Shown: one piece after another, positions 26,840-38,500 of the stretch
How positions within the stretch are numbered: position 1 is the first letter of the stretch
Layout: the number at the start of each line of letters is the position of its first letter
Assembly: GCA_933228675.1 (NCBI GenBank)
Contig: OW121743.1
Span: 113,447,781-113,511,780 of the forward strand
DNA: 64,000 nt
Origin: Stomorhina lunata
Lineage: Eukaryota; Arthropoda; Insecta; Diptera; Rhiniidae
Direction: 5' to 3'
Position numbers and translations under genes: made by a program
Notes under the pieces: model-generated
Told to the model about the DNA's origin: nothing
The model's input: only the letters and a program-made list of their open reading frames with translations
The model's database searches: none

Positions 26840-28420
26840 ATTTTTTAATTTTTCTATAAAAAGTAAAATTCTAAATAAATAAAAAATTTTTGTAAACTAC
26901 AAATCATGTATTTCTTCTCTGAATTCCTTTGAAGTATCCAAAATCTCGTGCCTAATTTGTTTTCCATTCGCAACTCATTTAGAGTGTGCTACTATTTACA
27001 ACATATGCCTCCAATCCATATGAGTACAAGTATCATAATCGCCTAAATATTATTTATTTAAAAGGCAGCTGTTTGATTCAAGACATTACAATTTCTTTAT
27101 ATTTAGGATTTATTTAACAAATAATAAATGTAACATCTTTCATTTCTCTTCAAAAGATTGTTTCAATTTCATTTTTTTGCTATAAATATTAAAGGCCTGA
27201 TCAATGTTATGTCACTTAAATACTTAAGAAATCATTTTTTATTATTTATAGTTTATTTTTCTATAATTCCTTCTATCTGTCTAACAGCCTTTTATTGTTT
27301 AACAATTTAATTGTTTCAATTTAAAAGTAAAAAACATGTCAACACTCTTTGAATGTAAGGAAAGTCTTTTAATAATTTTCTACTTCAAGAAAAGTGAGGC
27401 TTGTTAACACACCTGGATTAATGTCAATGTAACAAATAAAGTGAAAAGAAAATTCTTATTCTTTTTTATAGAAAAGATCTTTAGGATATGTATTTCTGTC
27501 CTAAAATATAATGAATGAATTTTTTGTTAAACAAAAAAGTTGTTTTCTATTTCCCTGCATTTCAACCACTTTGGCGCGGTTATGTCTTGTGCAACCATAT
27601 TGAAATTTTGCTTTTTTAACCAGCCCTTCTCTAGCTTTAGCTTGAAAAAACTTGTTTTTAAGTCCTTTGATGGCTCTTTGACAGATTTTTCGTTAGACTT
27701 TTCTAGCGATAAGAATTTGGGTGTGTTCATTTAAATATCAAATTTCAAATGCGGAAATTTAATTTATTCCACTTTAACGAAATGAAAGAAAAATTTTAGT
27801 CAAGTAGTAATTATGTGGCAAATGTGGATTGAAAAAAGCCCAATGTGTAAAATTAAAGGCAGCCATGATGAAAAATTTAATAAAATATTCGAATAAAATA
27901 ATTTTTTCTAAAAAAATTTAAAGAATTTTCAAAATATTTTAAGGATACTTGAACTTGTTTTAGTGTGTGTTTAACCTTTTTTTTATAATAGCCGAATTTT
28001 TAAAAAAATTCGAAATTTGAGAAATTATTACTCATCATAAAGGAATATGATACAACTCTCCTCCAGATTCTTTCATGCCCAGAAGATTTCTCTCTATATA
28101 GCAGGTTGGCTTGCTAAACTCGTTTTGAAATACATTTTAGAAAATAAAATTAAAAAAAAATATTTTTAAAAAATTTCTTAGCTTTGATATTATGAAAATA
28201 TGGAATTCTCTTCCAGATGTTCTCAAAAGCTCTCTCTCGCTGCTTGCAAGTCGGGGAATAGGATCGCCTCAATCATTAGATCTCTTCTTCGACGGCCTAG
28301 AACCGAGCCTTCTAGCTCTACAGTACAATGTTCAAACTTTTACAAAAGAGCTTTAGAGCTTTCACAGCGACTCACTATGTATGAGCGAGACGCAACTATG
28401 TTCCCGCTTACACTTACGTA
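26840..28420. other. Non-coding AT-rich stretch
   Basis: No gene seen in 26840-28050. At 28190-28420, reading IWNSLPDVLKSSLSLLA in one frame and a 73-codon frame in another, I cannot identify a family; the IWNSLP word is vaguely like retroelement C-termini but too short to call. Confidence 0.35.
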
Positions 28421-28579
28421 AAATTGTCTTTCAGTCAGTGTTGCCACTTTAGGTGTAATTACACATATCATGTGTAATTTTTATTTTCATGTGTAGACGA
28501 TGTGTAACTGGCTGCATGTGTAACTCATGTGTAATTTCAATTTTTGTCGTTTTTGAGTGCTGGCTATCGTAAAATTTTT

Positions 28580-28983
28580 CAAAAAGAATAACTATTCGCA
28601 TTTGATCCCAAATCTGTTACATTTATTTATTAATGTAACAGACCAAACTGCATATAGTGGCCAATGGCTGCAGCAAGAATGTGGGAAGTGAAGGAAGATG
28701 AAAACTGAAAATTGTTTGTGTTTTGTTCAGTCGATGATCTTATGGTTTATGAACATAATTCTAAAAAGTTTTGTTTGTAAATAAGTATTAATGCGAGGTT
28801 TTCGATCTGTCTAAATTGGGGTTCATCCTCCTGAAGAGATGGCCTAACCAACCATCGAAACGCGTCGAGGAATTTTGGTTTCTCCGCAAACAATTTTTGG
28901 CTTTTTATCAATAAATTGGTCTGTTACATTAATAAATAAATGTAACAGATTTGGGATCAAATGCGAATAGTCATTCTTTTTGA
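28580..28983. repeat. Inverted-repeat insert around the ribozyme
   Basis: The left arm 28580-28655 and right arm 28914-28983 are near-perfect inverses: AATAACTATTCGCATTTG..CCCAAATCTGTTACATTTAT..TAATGTAACAGACCAA. About 260 bp of unique sequence lie between, including the hammerhead at 28812-28886. Penelope-like retroelements are known to carry hammerheads and to have inverted or tandem terminal repeats, so this may be a fragment of one or a retrozyme-like derivative; no reverse transcriptase is present. Confidence 0.7.
28812..28886 (+). ncRNA. Hammerhead ribozyme, type I, very short stem III
   Basis: All core parts are present in order. Stem I 5' strand TCCTC (28826-28830); CUGAAGA (28831-28837, consensus CUGANGA); stem II GATGG/CCATC (28838-28842 with 28852-28856), five perfect pairs closed by a 9-nt loop; GAAA (28857-28860); stem III of one A-U and one C-G pair with a 2-nt loop (28860-28865); cleavage triplet GUC ending at 28866; stem I 3' strand GAGGA (28867-28871), pairing fully with the 5' strand. 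A further 4-bp pairing (AAAT 28813-28816 with ATTT 28872-28875) could extend stem I across a bulge. Minimal stem III type I hammerheads are known from Penelope-like elements and animal retrozymes. No second copy found in the window. Confidence 0.85.
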
Positions 28984-29217
28984 ATAATATTTACATCCCG
29001 ACAATTTTGTTATTTTTTGGTAATATTTTTTAACAGTTTTAAACACATGCATTTTAAAAAGTAAATATTTGTACGTCCCTTTCAAAATCGAAATAATTAA
29101 TATAATGCAAACTTTTTAATGTAACTCCATTCATAAAAATGGATGTCTTAAAATCCCAATACTTATTGGAAAAAAATATGCTTCAAGATAGGCCAGAGTT
29201 TTATATCGAGGCAATTC

Positions 29218-29530
29218 GTGAATCGCCGTGGTATAGCAAGTTAGTCATCCGCCTAGGATACCAGAGGCCCAAGTTCGATCCCTGGCCAGACTCACTTGAA
29301 AAAATAAATTTTCAAAAAGCGGCGGTTCACCTCATAACTCATCTAGCCACTGGTTATTGAGTATTAGGCTATGTAAAACTTCTCTAACTAATGCATTTGC
29401 CGTTCGAAGCCGGCGTTAAAACGTAGGTCCCTTTCAATGAGTCTTAAAATAGAATCGGATGCAGCTCATTGTCTGAGAGAAGTACCCCTTGTTCCAATTG
29501 GAATATTGTCGGGGCATTATATATTATATA
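29218..29530 (+). mobile_element. tRNA-derived SINE, copy 1
   Basis: Pol III A box TGGTATAGCAAGTTAG near 29230 and B box AGTTCGATCC at 29272-29281. The body (GCATTTGCCGTTCGAAGCCG, ..GTACCCCTTGTTCC..) is nearly identical to the copy at 52863-53177. The tail is TA-rich (ATATTATATATAA). It sits inside the hAT-like element. No clean target duplication seen here. The 73-codon frame at 29139-29360 merely reads through it. Confidence 0.88.
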
Positions 29531-29639
29531 TAATTGTGGATTTTGAAATTTTGGGCTTCACAGCAATTTGGAGCCAGAACGTTATTGGATAAAGGTTTCT
29601 GATTTAAAGAATACCGTGGAAGACAGATTGTTTCCCCTC

Positions 29640-29900
29640 AAAAAATTTTTCACTATATTTTAATTTTGAAGTATTTGAACACTGCTGCCAGGGAACTACT
29701 TTAACACTCTTTAATGTAACGAGCTATCATGTGCCGCGAATTTTCCCATATGTTAGAAGGGGACGTCCGAAAGATTGATGAAAAGGCCATGTAGAAGAAA
29801 GTCTTTAAAAACTTGGTCGATCGAAACGCATAGAATTCTAAACTTTGCTCGGCCTTTGACCTTAACAGGTTGCAAATATAGGCCAAGTAAGTATGTTACT
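29640..29900 (-). repeat. Interspersed repeat shared with 51640-51830
   Basis: Read on the minus strand, CAACCTGTTAAGGTCAAAG..CCGAGCA..TTTTAGAATTC..TTTCGATC matches the plus strand at 51650-51710, and the similarity continues more loosely for ~180 bp (both contain TTTCGGAC.TCC.CCTCTAA). The class of element is unknown. Confidence 0.6.
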
Positions 29901-30014
29901 TTGCCAAAACAAAAGCATGTGTAATTCCTAATTTCATGTGTAATTTTGGTATGATACATGTGTAATTTAACATTTGGTTGGTGGCATCACTGCTTTCAGT
30001 TCTCTTTTTAAAGT

Positions 30015-30098
30015 CAGTGCTGCCAGATTATAATTTTTTACTCGATAACATGAAGAATGCTCGAATATATGAAGAAAAATGTAAATCCGGCAACACTG
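30015..30098. mobile_element. Tiny hAT-like MITE candidate
   Basis: 84 bp with ends CAGTGCTGCCAGATTATAAT and, inverted, CAGTGTTGCCGGATTTACAT. Such ends resemble the neighbouring hAT-like element. The flanking 8 bp (TTTAAAGT / AACGTAAG) do not match, so it may be an old deletion derivative. Confidence 0.45.
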
Positions 30099-30574
30099 AA
30101 CGTAAGAACTTTCAAATGTATGTGCTTTTAAACATTTCTGGTCTAGAAAAATTAAAAGTTAAGATACGATTCCTAAGGACTACACGATTCAGAGTTTGAG
30201 CTTAATATATAAATTCCAAAAAATACCAATTAAAAGAAGACAAAACTTAAAAAAAAAAATTTATTCATAATACGAGGGCAGGTCAGCAGGTCCTCTTATT
30301 AAAGCAAAAGTTTTAATAAGAAAAGTTAATTTATTTTTCAACAAAGTCTTATAAGCCCCATAGTTAATATGAATTCTACCCCGTGCATCCAAAAAAACGG
30401 GTCACCATGACTTTATTGCCTGAAAAACCCTCAATTGTCTTCTTAGGCGCTGATTCACTACGTCAAAAGCAGTGGTCGTCACAAAGAGAACAGAGTAAAG
30501 AAATCTCCGGCAGAGTTGCAATTTTGTATACAATGTGTAGTTCTCATGTCTTAAAAAGAAAAAGTTTTTTACTC

Positions 30575-32195
30575 CATTTTTTTTTTAATATTTTTATCAA
30601 AAATTTTTCTTTAAGAAATTTTTTATTAAAATCTTTTTTCTAGAAAATTTTTTTATCAAAAATTTTTTTATAGAAAATTTTTTATATCAAAAATGTTTGT
30701 ATAGAAAATTTTTTATCAAAAATTTTTCTATAGAATATTTTTTATCAAAAAATTTTCTATAGAAAATTATAAAAAATTTTTCTATAAAAAATTTTCTAAA
30801 AAAAAGATTTCTTAAAGATAAATTTTTTTTATCAAAAATTTTTCTATAGAAAATTTTTTTATAAAATTTTTTTAAAGAAAATTTTTCTATAGAGATTTTT
30901 TTTAAAGAAAATTTTTTATATCAAAAATTTTTTTATAGAACATTTTTGTTATCAAAAATTTTTCTATAGAAATTTTTTCTATATAATATGTTTTCATCAA
31001 AAATTTTTCTATAGAAATTTTTTTTTATAAAATTTTTTCTATAGAAAATTTTCTTATAAGAAAATTTTTCTAAAGAAAATTTGTCTATAGCAAGTTTTTC
31101 GATAGAAAATTTTTTATCAAAAATTTTTGTCTAGAAAATTTTTTACCAAAAATGTTTCTATAGAAGATTTTTGTATCAAAACATTTTTCTACAGACAATT
31201 TTTTTATCAAAATTTTTCTATAGACATTTTTTTTCTAAAATTTTTCTTTAGAAATTTTTTTTTATCAAAAATTTTTCTATAGAAATTTTTTCTATAGAAT
31301 ATGTTTTCATCAAAAATGTTTCTATAGAAAATTTTTTATAAAGTTTTTTCTACACAAAATTTTCTTATCAGAAAATTTTTCTAAAAAAAATTTTTCTATA
31401 GAAATTTTTTCTAAAGAAATTTTTTTTTTATCAAAAATTTTTCTATAGAAATTTTTTCTATAGAATATGTTTTCATCAAAAATTTTCTATAGAAAATTTT
31501 TTTATAAAATTTTTTTATAAATTTTTTTCTATAGAAAATTTTCTTATCAAAAAATTTTTCTAAAGAAAATTTTTCTATAGAAAGTTTTTCTATAGAAAAT
31601 GTTTTATTAAAAAATTTTGTATAGAAATTTTTTTTACCAAAAATGTTTCTATAGACGATTTTTTTTATCAAAAATTTGTGTATCAAAACATTTTTCTAAA
31701 GACAATTTTTTTTATTAAACATTTTTCTGTAGAAAATTTTTTTTATCAAAAATTTTTCTATAGAATTTTTTTTTATCCAAACTTTTTCTATAGAGAATTT
31801 TTCTATCGAACATTTTTCTATAGAAATTTTTTTATTAAAAATTTTTTTATCAAAATTTTTTCTATAGAAATTTTTTTTTTTATTTTTCTATAGAAAATTC
31901 TTCTAAAGAAAATTTTTTTTATCAAAAATTTTTCTATGGAAAATTTTTTTATCAAAAATTTTTCTAAAGAAATTTATTGATCAAAAATTTTTCTATACAA
32001 AACTTTTTTACCAAAAATTTTTCTATAGAACATTTTTTTATCAAAAATTTTCTTTAGAAAATTTTTTTTATCAAAAATTTTTCTATAGAAAAATTTTTTA
32101 TCAAAAATTTTCTTTAGAAAATTTTTTTTATCAAAAATGTTTCTATAGAAAATTTTTTTGTCAAAAATTTTTTTATCAAAAATTTTTCTAAGCAT
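30575..32195. repeat. AT-rich tandem array, irregular ~29-bp unit
   Basis: Repeated AAAAATTTTTCTATAGAAAA / TTTTTTATCA modules, period about 27-30 bp with many indels. The CTATAG-centred half is palindromic. Open frames across it on both strands (30383-32195) are Lys/Phe/Ile-rich repeat translations. Related in core sequence to the arrays at 35.6, 42.5, 46.7 and 55.3 kb. Confidence 0.92.
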
Positions 32196-32199
32196 GTAA

Positions 32200-32580
32200 A
32201 AAAATGTTGAACAATTATTTGGTACTTTTTTGATTTCGGGGGGCTAAATTGGTCATAAAGGGATAAAATGTTAACATCTCATAAGTGATATGAAACAAAA
32301 TTTTAACTGTGGTACCAATTGAATTTGGTACATTTTATTTAACCAAATTCAATTGGTACTTTTTTGAAAATTAGGGGGAAAAATTTGTAGAGTTATAAAA
32401 TAGTAGGTATGGAAACAAAATTCAAATTGCCGTTTGATAAGCTGAAAAAATAAGAAGACCAGTAAATGATACTTTTTGGATAAAATGCCAAGTAGAACTA
32501 ATAATGTGTGAAAACAATTTTTGGTACTTTGTTTACTTTTGAACAAATGAATTTAGAAACAAAAGTGTATCACAATCGAT
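32200..32580. repeat. Short ~130-bp repeat with 18-bp perfect hairpin
   Basis: GGTACTTTTTTGA-type blocks recur at about 32220 and 32355, with a weaker one (GATACTTTTTGGA) at 32468, each followed by AAAAT and a GAAACAAAATT word (about 32291 and 32411). 32312-32359 forms a perfect hairpin: GTACCAATTGAATTTGGT, a 12-nt loop, then its exact inverse. Confidence 0.5.
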
Positions 32581-33300
32581 TAGGAAAATGAAAAGATATA
32601 TGAAATGTTTAAAATTGGCCTCGAAATGCTTATCATAAAATTCCGAGCGAGGCTTGACCAGGTTTTATTTTTTATAATTGAAAAAAATTATAAATTTTCA
32701 TAAACTTTCATTAAGCTTCCATGGAAGTTGAGACTTCTTCTTTGATAAGAAGTTTTCGTGGATTGCCGGCCAGTCAGATGGCCATTTTTAAATCGACTCA
32801 GGAAGTACCTAATATACGCTTTTCGCCTCCATCAATCAAATAATTCTGATGTGTGGCGTAGACTTAGTGGTGGTAGACCAAGCGGTTTTCTTTAACTGAC
32901 AATTTACTCGTCATTTTGGGAGTCATTTTTTTATGTACTTATATATAAATATCTACAGATAACACAAGGGTAGCTATTATGGTATACTGAATTTTTAACT
33001 GAAACAAAGCCATCTAAAGCCGAACCAGTTTAACTAATTCTAGATGGATATTACAGTCACCCGTGGTATATAAAACTTCTCAATCTAGCTCGAAAATACA
33101 TTGTTGGTGAACCATGTGGTGTACCACATTACCTGTACATTTTCTAAAGTTAATTTTTTTAGGATTTGATTTTTTTTTTCTCAAATATCTCTGAAATGGC
33201 TTGTTTAGTTTCTTAACTAAGAAACGAAATACAGTCACTCAAATTACTGTCCCAATATATTTAAGCAGTCTACTTATATATAGGAGAATTTTTATTAAAA
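32581..33300. other. Non-coding stretch, nothing recognised
   Basis: AT-rich sequence without long frames. Two ACAGTCAC words at about 33050 and 33230 resemble Tc1-like ends but are in the same orientation and unsupported. Confidence 0.35.
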
Positions 33301-34330
33301 ACTAGCTGATTTTACCCGGCGTTGCCCGGGTTGGCAGTTAAAGTTTTTAACTTATTACTGTGTTAACAATTTCTTTGAAAATTAACAATTATGAAATATT
33401 TTTATTAATTTTTTAAATTGAATCCATTATTAATGTATTTGGTAAATATGGTAAATTTTCTTAATGTGTAATCCTAACTTGGACTAAAAAAAACATTTAG
33501 AAAGAAAGCCGTTCTCAAGATATACAATTTTAAAGAAAAGAGGAATTTTATCCCCATTTTCCAATTCCAAGGTCACCGTTGGTCCATTTTCAAAAAAAAA
33601 TTCAAAAAGCGAAAAACTATCCTATAGTATGAAAATAACCACATTTAAAACTTTAACTAATTAGGTTAAATCGTTTTCATCTTATCATTCACGACGGGTC
33701 ACGCCCACTTGAGATTAAACAAAATCCAAGTCTATTTTACCCACCGGTCACACACATACAATTAAAATTTTTGAAAAATCGGTCATCCATATTTATCATT
33801 TTAATTCTATATGACTTATATGGGAGGGGTCACGCCCATTTGAGATTTCCAAAAAAAATGTAGCCTATTTTACCCACCGGTAACTCAATATATACTGTAA
33901 AAATTAAAGAAAAATCGGTCGGCTCGGTCATCCATATTTGTCATTTTTAATATTTTACTACTATGGGAGGGGTCACGCCCACTTGAGATTTAAAAAAAAA
34001 CTTGCATATTTTAACCACCGGTCACATCTTACCATACTGTCAAAATTCGGTCATCTATATTTGTAATTTTTAGTATATGAGTTATATGGGAGGGGTCACG
34101 CCTACTTGAGGTTTAAAAAAAAAATAATTAGCCTTAAGTCACCACCGGCCACACAATACTTCAGTTATCCTTGACTCCCAATGGAGCATAGGGCCTCAAA
34201 GCCACACAATACTACACTGTCAAAATTTCAGAAAAATCGGTTCTCTAGTTTCGGAGATCCTTCCCAACAAACAACATACAAACAGACAAATAGACTCGGA
34301 CATTTTTTTTATAAATATATATAGATAGAT
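33301..34330 (+). repeat. Interspersed repeat with four ~130-bp internal modules
   Basis: Starts ACTAGCTGATTTTACCCGGC, with a GC-rich hairpin (ACCCGG/CCGGGT), and ends in AAACAGACAAATAGACTCGG and TATATAGATAGATA, a common retroelement-like 3' end in insects. Inside, GGGTCACGCC.A.TTGAG recurs near 33695, 33830, 33965 and 34090, each followed by a CACCGG(T/C)CACAC word. No reading frame. Class not determined. Confidence 0.65.
34160..34199. mobile_element. 40-bp micro-insertion with 13-bp duplication
   Basis: GCCACACAATACT occurs immediately before and after a ~40-bp insert, TCAGTTATCCTTGACTCCCA followed by ATGGAGCATAGGGCC and CTCAAA. The insert is related to the inverse of 7665-7698 (CCTATGCTCC..GGGAGTCAAGGATAAC). 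A 13-bp flanking duplication suggests target-primed retroposition of a very short RNA. Confidence 0.6.
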
Positions 34331-35590
34331 ACAACCTTAAAATTTCATCAAATTTTAATGAATTCATCAAAACAGAATTAGCACAAAATTTCTCTCAGTG
34401 CATTATTAATATTCGGTTTTCAAAAAACCGCCATATTTTTATTTCATTGTTTCATTGTCCTCAAAATCCTCCTCTAAAATTTTAATAACGCAATAACATC
34501 GCCCATATACATAAAAATACAGTACGTCTGTCTGTATGTGTACGAATATAGTCATTAAAATTCATAAATTAAAAATCAAGTTTATCAAAAAATCACACGG
34601 GACTAAATTACGCAAAATATACCAAAACCCTTACTCACACACACATACTTACTAACACTAATACATACATCAAAACATACAGACATTCCTATTAGAGTTT
34701 CCATATAAACACTAAAATAATTTTAAAGAAATATAACCCTTAACCGACAACAACTACAACAAAACAATATAAAATATACGTTATTATGTGGCACAGAAGG
34801 ACAGACAAAAATACATTCTATATATATATATATATATGAATGTATGTGTGCATATACGTATTATATGTAATTGAACAAAAGTCTCTTACCAAAACCATGG
34901 AACCAAATGAAATTTGTTACTGTGGCAAATGTTCCTGCTCCTGCTGATGATGATAATTTTTTCTTCTTCGTTTCCTCTACTGAATACAACAATATGAAGT
35001 ATTGCTGTCATAAGCACCCTTTGCTGTTTTTTTTTTTTATATTTCATTTAGTAGCCGGGAAGTTCCAACATCGACAACCCAAAAAAGGGGTGTAGATTTG
35101 TTGGTTGCATGTTTGGCAAAGAAAAAGTAGAAGTAGAGGCTGTTAATGGCGGTGGTGGTTATTGTAGCTGTGGTTCATATTTCTCGAAGTAAGAGCATGA
35201 GTACATTTTATATTTTGCCCTGAATTTTAAACCAAAAGTTTAGCCTTGGTAGGCTTTAAATAAAAAATTCTGAAAAAAATCGCACAAAACGCAAAAAAAA
35301 ACTGCATTGTGTTTGACGCGTGCACATTTCTCATTTTATTTGATATTTGTCTGATATCATTTGTATTTTTTGTTGGTAAATGCGAATGGTATTTTCTTGG
35401 CAGGCTTTACCGCGACCATAGTTACTTACACGTTGGCCAGTCAGTCGGAGCGAAAACGTGTTCCCTTTTCCGGTAACTTTGCTATTTCCTGTTGTTTGTT
35501 GTTTATGATTGAGTTTTATTTCTACATATCAAAAGGAATAAAATGAAAGGAATATTGATGCACTGGAAAAAAGGAATAATGATACATTCG
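34331..35590. other. Non-coding stretch with microsatellites
   Basis: Single-copy-looking sequence with an ACAC/ATAC-rich part (34500-34720), a TA run at about 34822-34838, and mixed sequence to 35560. The 74- and 61-codon frames (34871-35095, 35361-35546) have no recognisable motif. Confidence 0.4.
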
Positions 35591-35599
35591 AAAAAAATA

Positions 35600-38500
35600 T
35601 TCTATTTGTCTATAACAAAAAATTTCTATTGCAAAAATTTTCTAAAACAAAATTTTCCATAGAAAAATTTGTCTACAACCAATTTTCCATAGAAAAATTT
35701 GTTTATAACAAAATTTTCTATGGAAAAATTTGTCTACAACAAAATTTTCTATAGAAAAATTTGTCTTTAACAAAATTTTCTATAGAAAAATTTGTCTTTA
35801 ACAAAATTTTATATTTTCTGTCTTGTAGACAAAATTTTCTATAGAAACTTCTGTTCTAGACAAAATTTTATACAAAAAATTTTGTAGTAGATAAATTTTT
35901 CTGTAGAAAATTTTATTCTAGAATAAAATTCTATAGAAAATTTTGTTATAGACAAATTTTTTTATAGAAAATTTTGTTCTAGACAAATTTTTCTAAAAAA
36001 ATTTTGTTATAGACAAATTTTTTTATAGAAAACTTTGTTCTATTTAGACAAATTTTTCTATAGAAAATTATGTTCTAAACAAATTTTTCTATAGAAAATT
36101 TTGTTCTAAACAAATGTTTCTATAGAAAATTTTGTGCTAGAAATTTGTCTAGAAAATTTTGTTCTCGACAAATTTTTCTATAGAAAATTTTGTTCTAGAC
36201 AAATTTTTCTATAGAAAATTTTGTTCTAGACAAATTTTTCTATAGAAAATTTTGTTCTAGACAAATTTTTCTATAGAAAATTTTGTTCTAGACAAATTTT
36301 TCTATAGAAAATTTTGTTCTAGACAAATTTTTCTATAAAAAATTTTGTTCTAGACAAATTTTTCTATAGGAAATTTTGTTCTAGACATATTTTTCTATTG
36401 AAAATTTTGTTCTAGACAAATTTTTCTATAGAAAATTTTGTTCTAGACAAATTTTTCTATAGAAAATTTTGTTCTAGACAAATTTTTCTATAGAAAATTT
36501 TGTTCTAGACAAATTTTTCTATAGAAAATTTTGTTCTAGACAAATTTTTCTATAGAAAATTTTGTTCTAGACAAATTTTTCTATAGAAAATTTTGTTCTA
36601 GACAAATTTTTCTATAGAAAATTTTGTTCTAGAAAAAATTTTTCTATAGAAAATTTTGTTCTAGACAAATTTTTCTATAGAAAATTTTGTTCTAGACAAA
36701 TTTTTCTATAGAAAATGTTGTTCTAGGCAAATTTTTCTATAGAAAATTTTGTTCTAGACAAATTTTTCTATAGAAAATTTTGTTCTAGACAAATTTTTCT
36801 ATAGAAAATTTTGTTCTAGACAAATTTTTCTATAGAAAATTTTGTTCTAGACAAATTTTTCTATAGAAAATTTTGTTCTAGACAAATTTTTCTATAGAAA
36901 ATTTTGTTCTAGACAAATTTTTCTATAGAAAATTTTGTTCTAGACAAATTTTTCTATAGAAAATTTTGTTCTAGACAAATTTTTCTATAGAAAATTTTGT
37001 TCTAGACAAATTTTTCTATAGAAAATTTTGTTCTAGACAAATTTTTCTATAGAAAATTTTGTTCTAGACAAATTTTTCTATAGAAAATTTTGTTCTAGAC
37101 AAATTTTTCTATAGAAAATTTTGTTCTAGACAAATTTTTCTATAGAAAATTTTGTTCTAGACAAATTTTTCTATAGAAAATTTTGTTCTAGACAAATTTT
37201 TCTATAGAAAATTTTGTTCTAGACAAATTTTTCTATAGAAAATTTTGTTCTAGACAAATTTTTCTATAGAAAATTTTGTTCTAGACAAATTTTTCTATAG
37301 AAAATTTTGTTCTAGACAAATTTTTCTATAGAAAATTTTGTTCTAGACAAATTTTTCTATAGAAAATTTTGTTCTAGACAAATTCTTCTATAGAAAATTT
37401 TGTTCTAGACAAATTTTTCTATAGAAAATTTTGTTCTAGACAAATTTTTCTATAGAAAATTTTGTTCTAGACAAATTTTTCTATAGAAAATTTTGTTCTA
37501 GACAAATTTTTCTATAGAAAATTTTGTTTTAGACAAATTTTTCTATAGAAAATTTTGTTCTAGACAAATTTTTCTATAGAAAATTTTGTTCTAGACAAAT
37601 TTTTCTATAGAAAATTTTGTTCTAGACAAATTTTTCTATAGAATTTTTTGTTCTAGACAAATTTTTCTATAGAAAATTTTGTCCTAGACAAATTTTTCTA
37701 TAGAAAATTTTGTTCTAGACAAATTTTTCTATAGAAAATTTTGTTCTAGACAAATTTTTCTATAGAAAATTTTGTTCTAGACAAATTTTTCTATAAAAAA
37801 TTTTGTTCTAGACAAATTTTTCTATAGGAAATTTTGTTCTAGACATATTTTTCTATTGAAAATTTTGTTCTAGACATATTTTTCTATTGAAAATTTTGTT
37901 CTAGACATATTTTTCTATTGAAAATTTTGTTCTAGACAAATTTTTCTATAGAAAATTTTGTTCTAGACAAATTTTTCTATAGAAAATTTTGTTCTAGACA
38001 AATTTTTCTATAGAAAATTTTGTTCTAGACAAATTTTTCTATAGAAAATTTTGTTCTAGACAAATTTTTCTATAGAAAATTTTGTTCTAGACAAATTTTT
38101 CTATAGAAAATTTTGTTCTAGACAAATTTTTCTATAGAAAATTTTGTCCTATACAAATTTTTCTATAGAAAATTTTGTCCTATACAAATTTTTCTATAGA
38201 AAATTTTGTCCTATACAAATTTTTCTATAGAAAATTTTGTCCTATACAAATTTTTCTATAGAAAATTTTGTCCTATACAGATTTTTCTATAGAAAATTTT
38301 GTCCTATACAGATTTTTCTATAGAAAATTTTGTCCTATACAAATTTTTCTATAGAAAATTTTGTTCTAGACAAATTTTTCTATAGAAAATTTTGTTCTAG
38401 ACAAATTTTTCTATAGAAAATTTTGTTCTAGACAAATTTTTCTATAGAAAATTTTGTTCTAGACAAATTTGTCTATAGAAAATTTTGTTCTAGACAAATT

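Larger units (their letters stand above)
28436..29992. mobile_element. hAT-like non-autonomous element with nested insertions
   Basis: A perfect 8-bp target duplication CTTTCAGT flanks it (28428-28435 and 29993-30000). Ends are CAGTGTTGCCAC (left) and, inverted, CAGTGATGCCAC (right), typical of hAT. The subterminal motif ATGTGTAA is repeated several times on the left (28450-28540) and, in the same orientation, near the right end (29910-29970). 1,557 bp long, but a SINE (29218-29530) and an inverted-repeat insert with a hammerhead ribozyme (28580-28983) lie inside. No transposase recognised. Confidence 0.85.

Noticed and set aside
28200..28421. 73-codon frame and the IWNSLPDVL word in another frame
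   Set aside because: Too short and without supporting motifs to call a retroelement or gene.
29821..29835. TCGAAACGC resembling the hammerhead 3' core
   Set aside because: No CUGANGA upstream; the words belong to the repeat shared with 51.6 kb.
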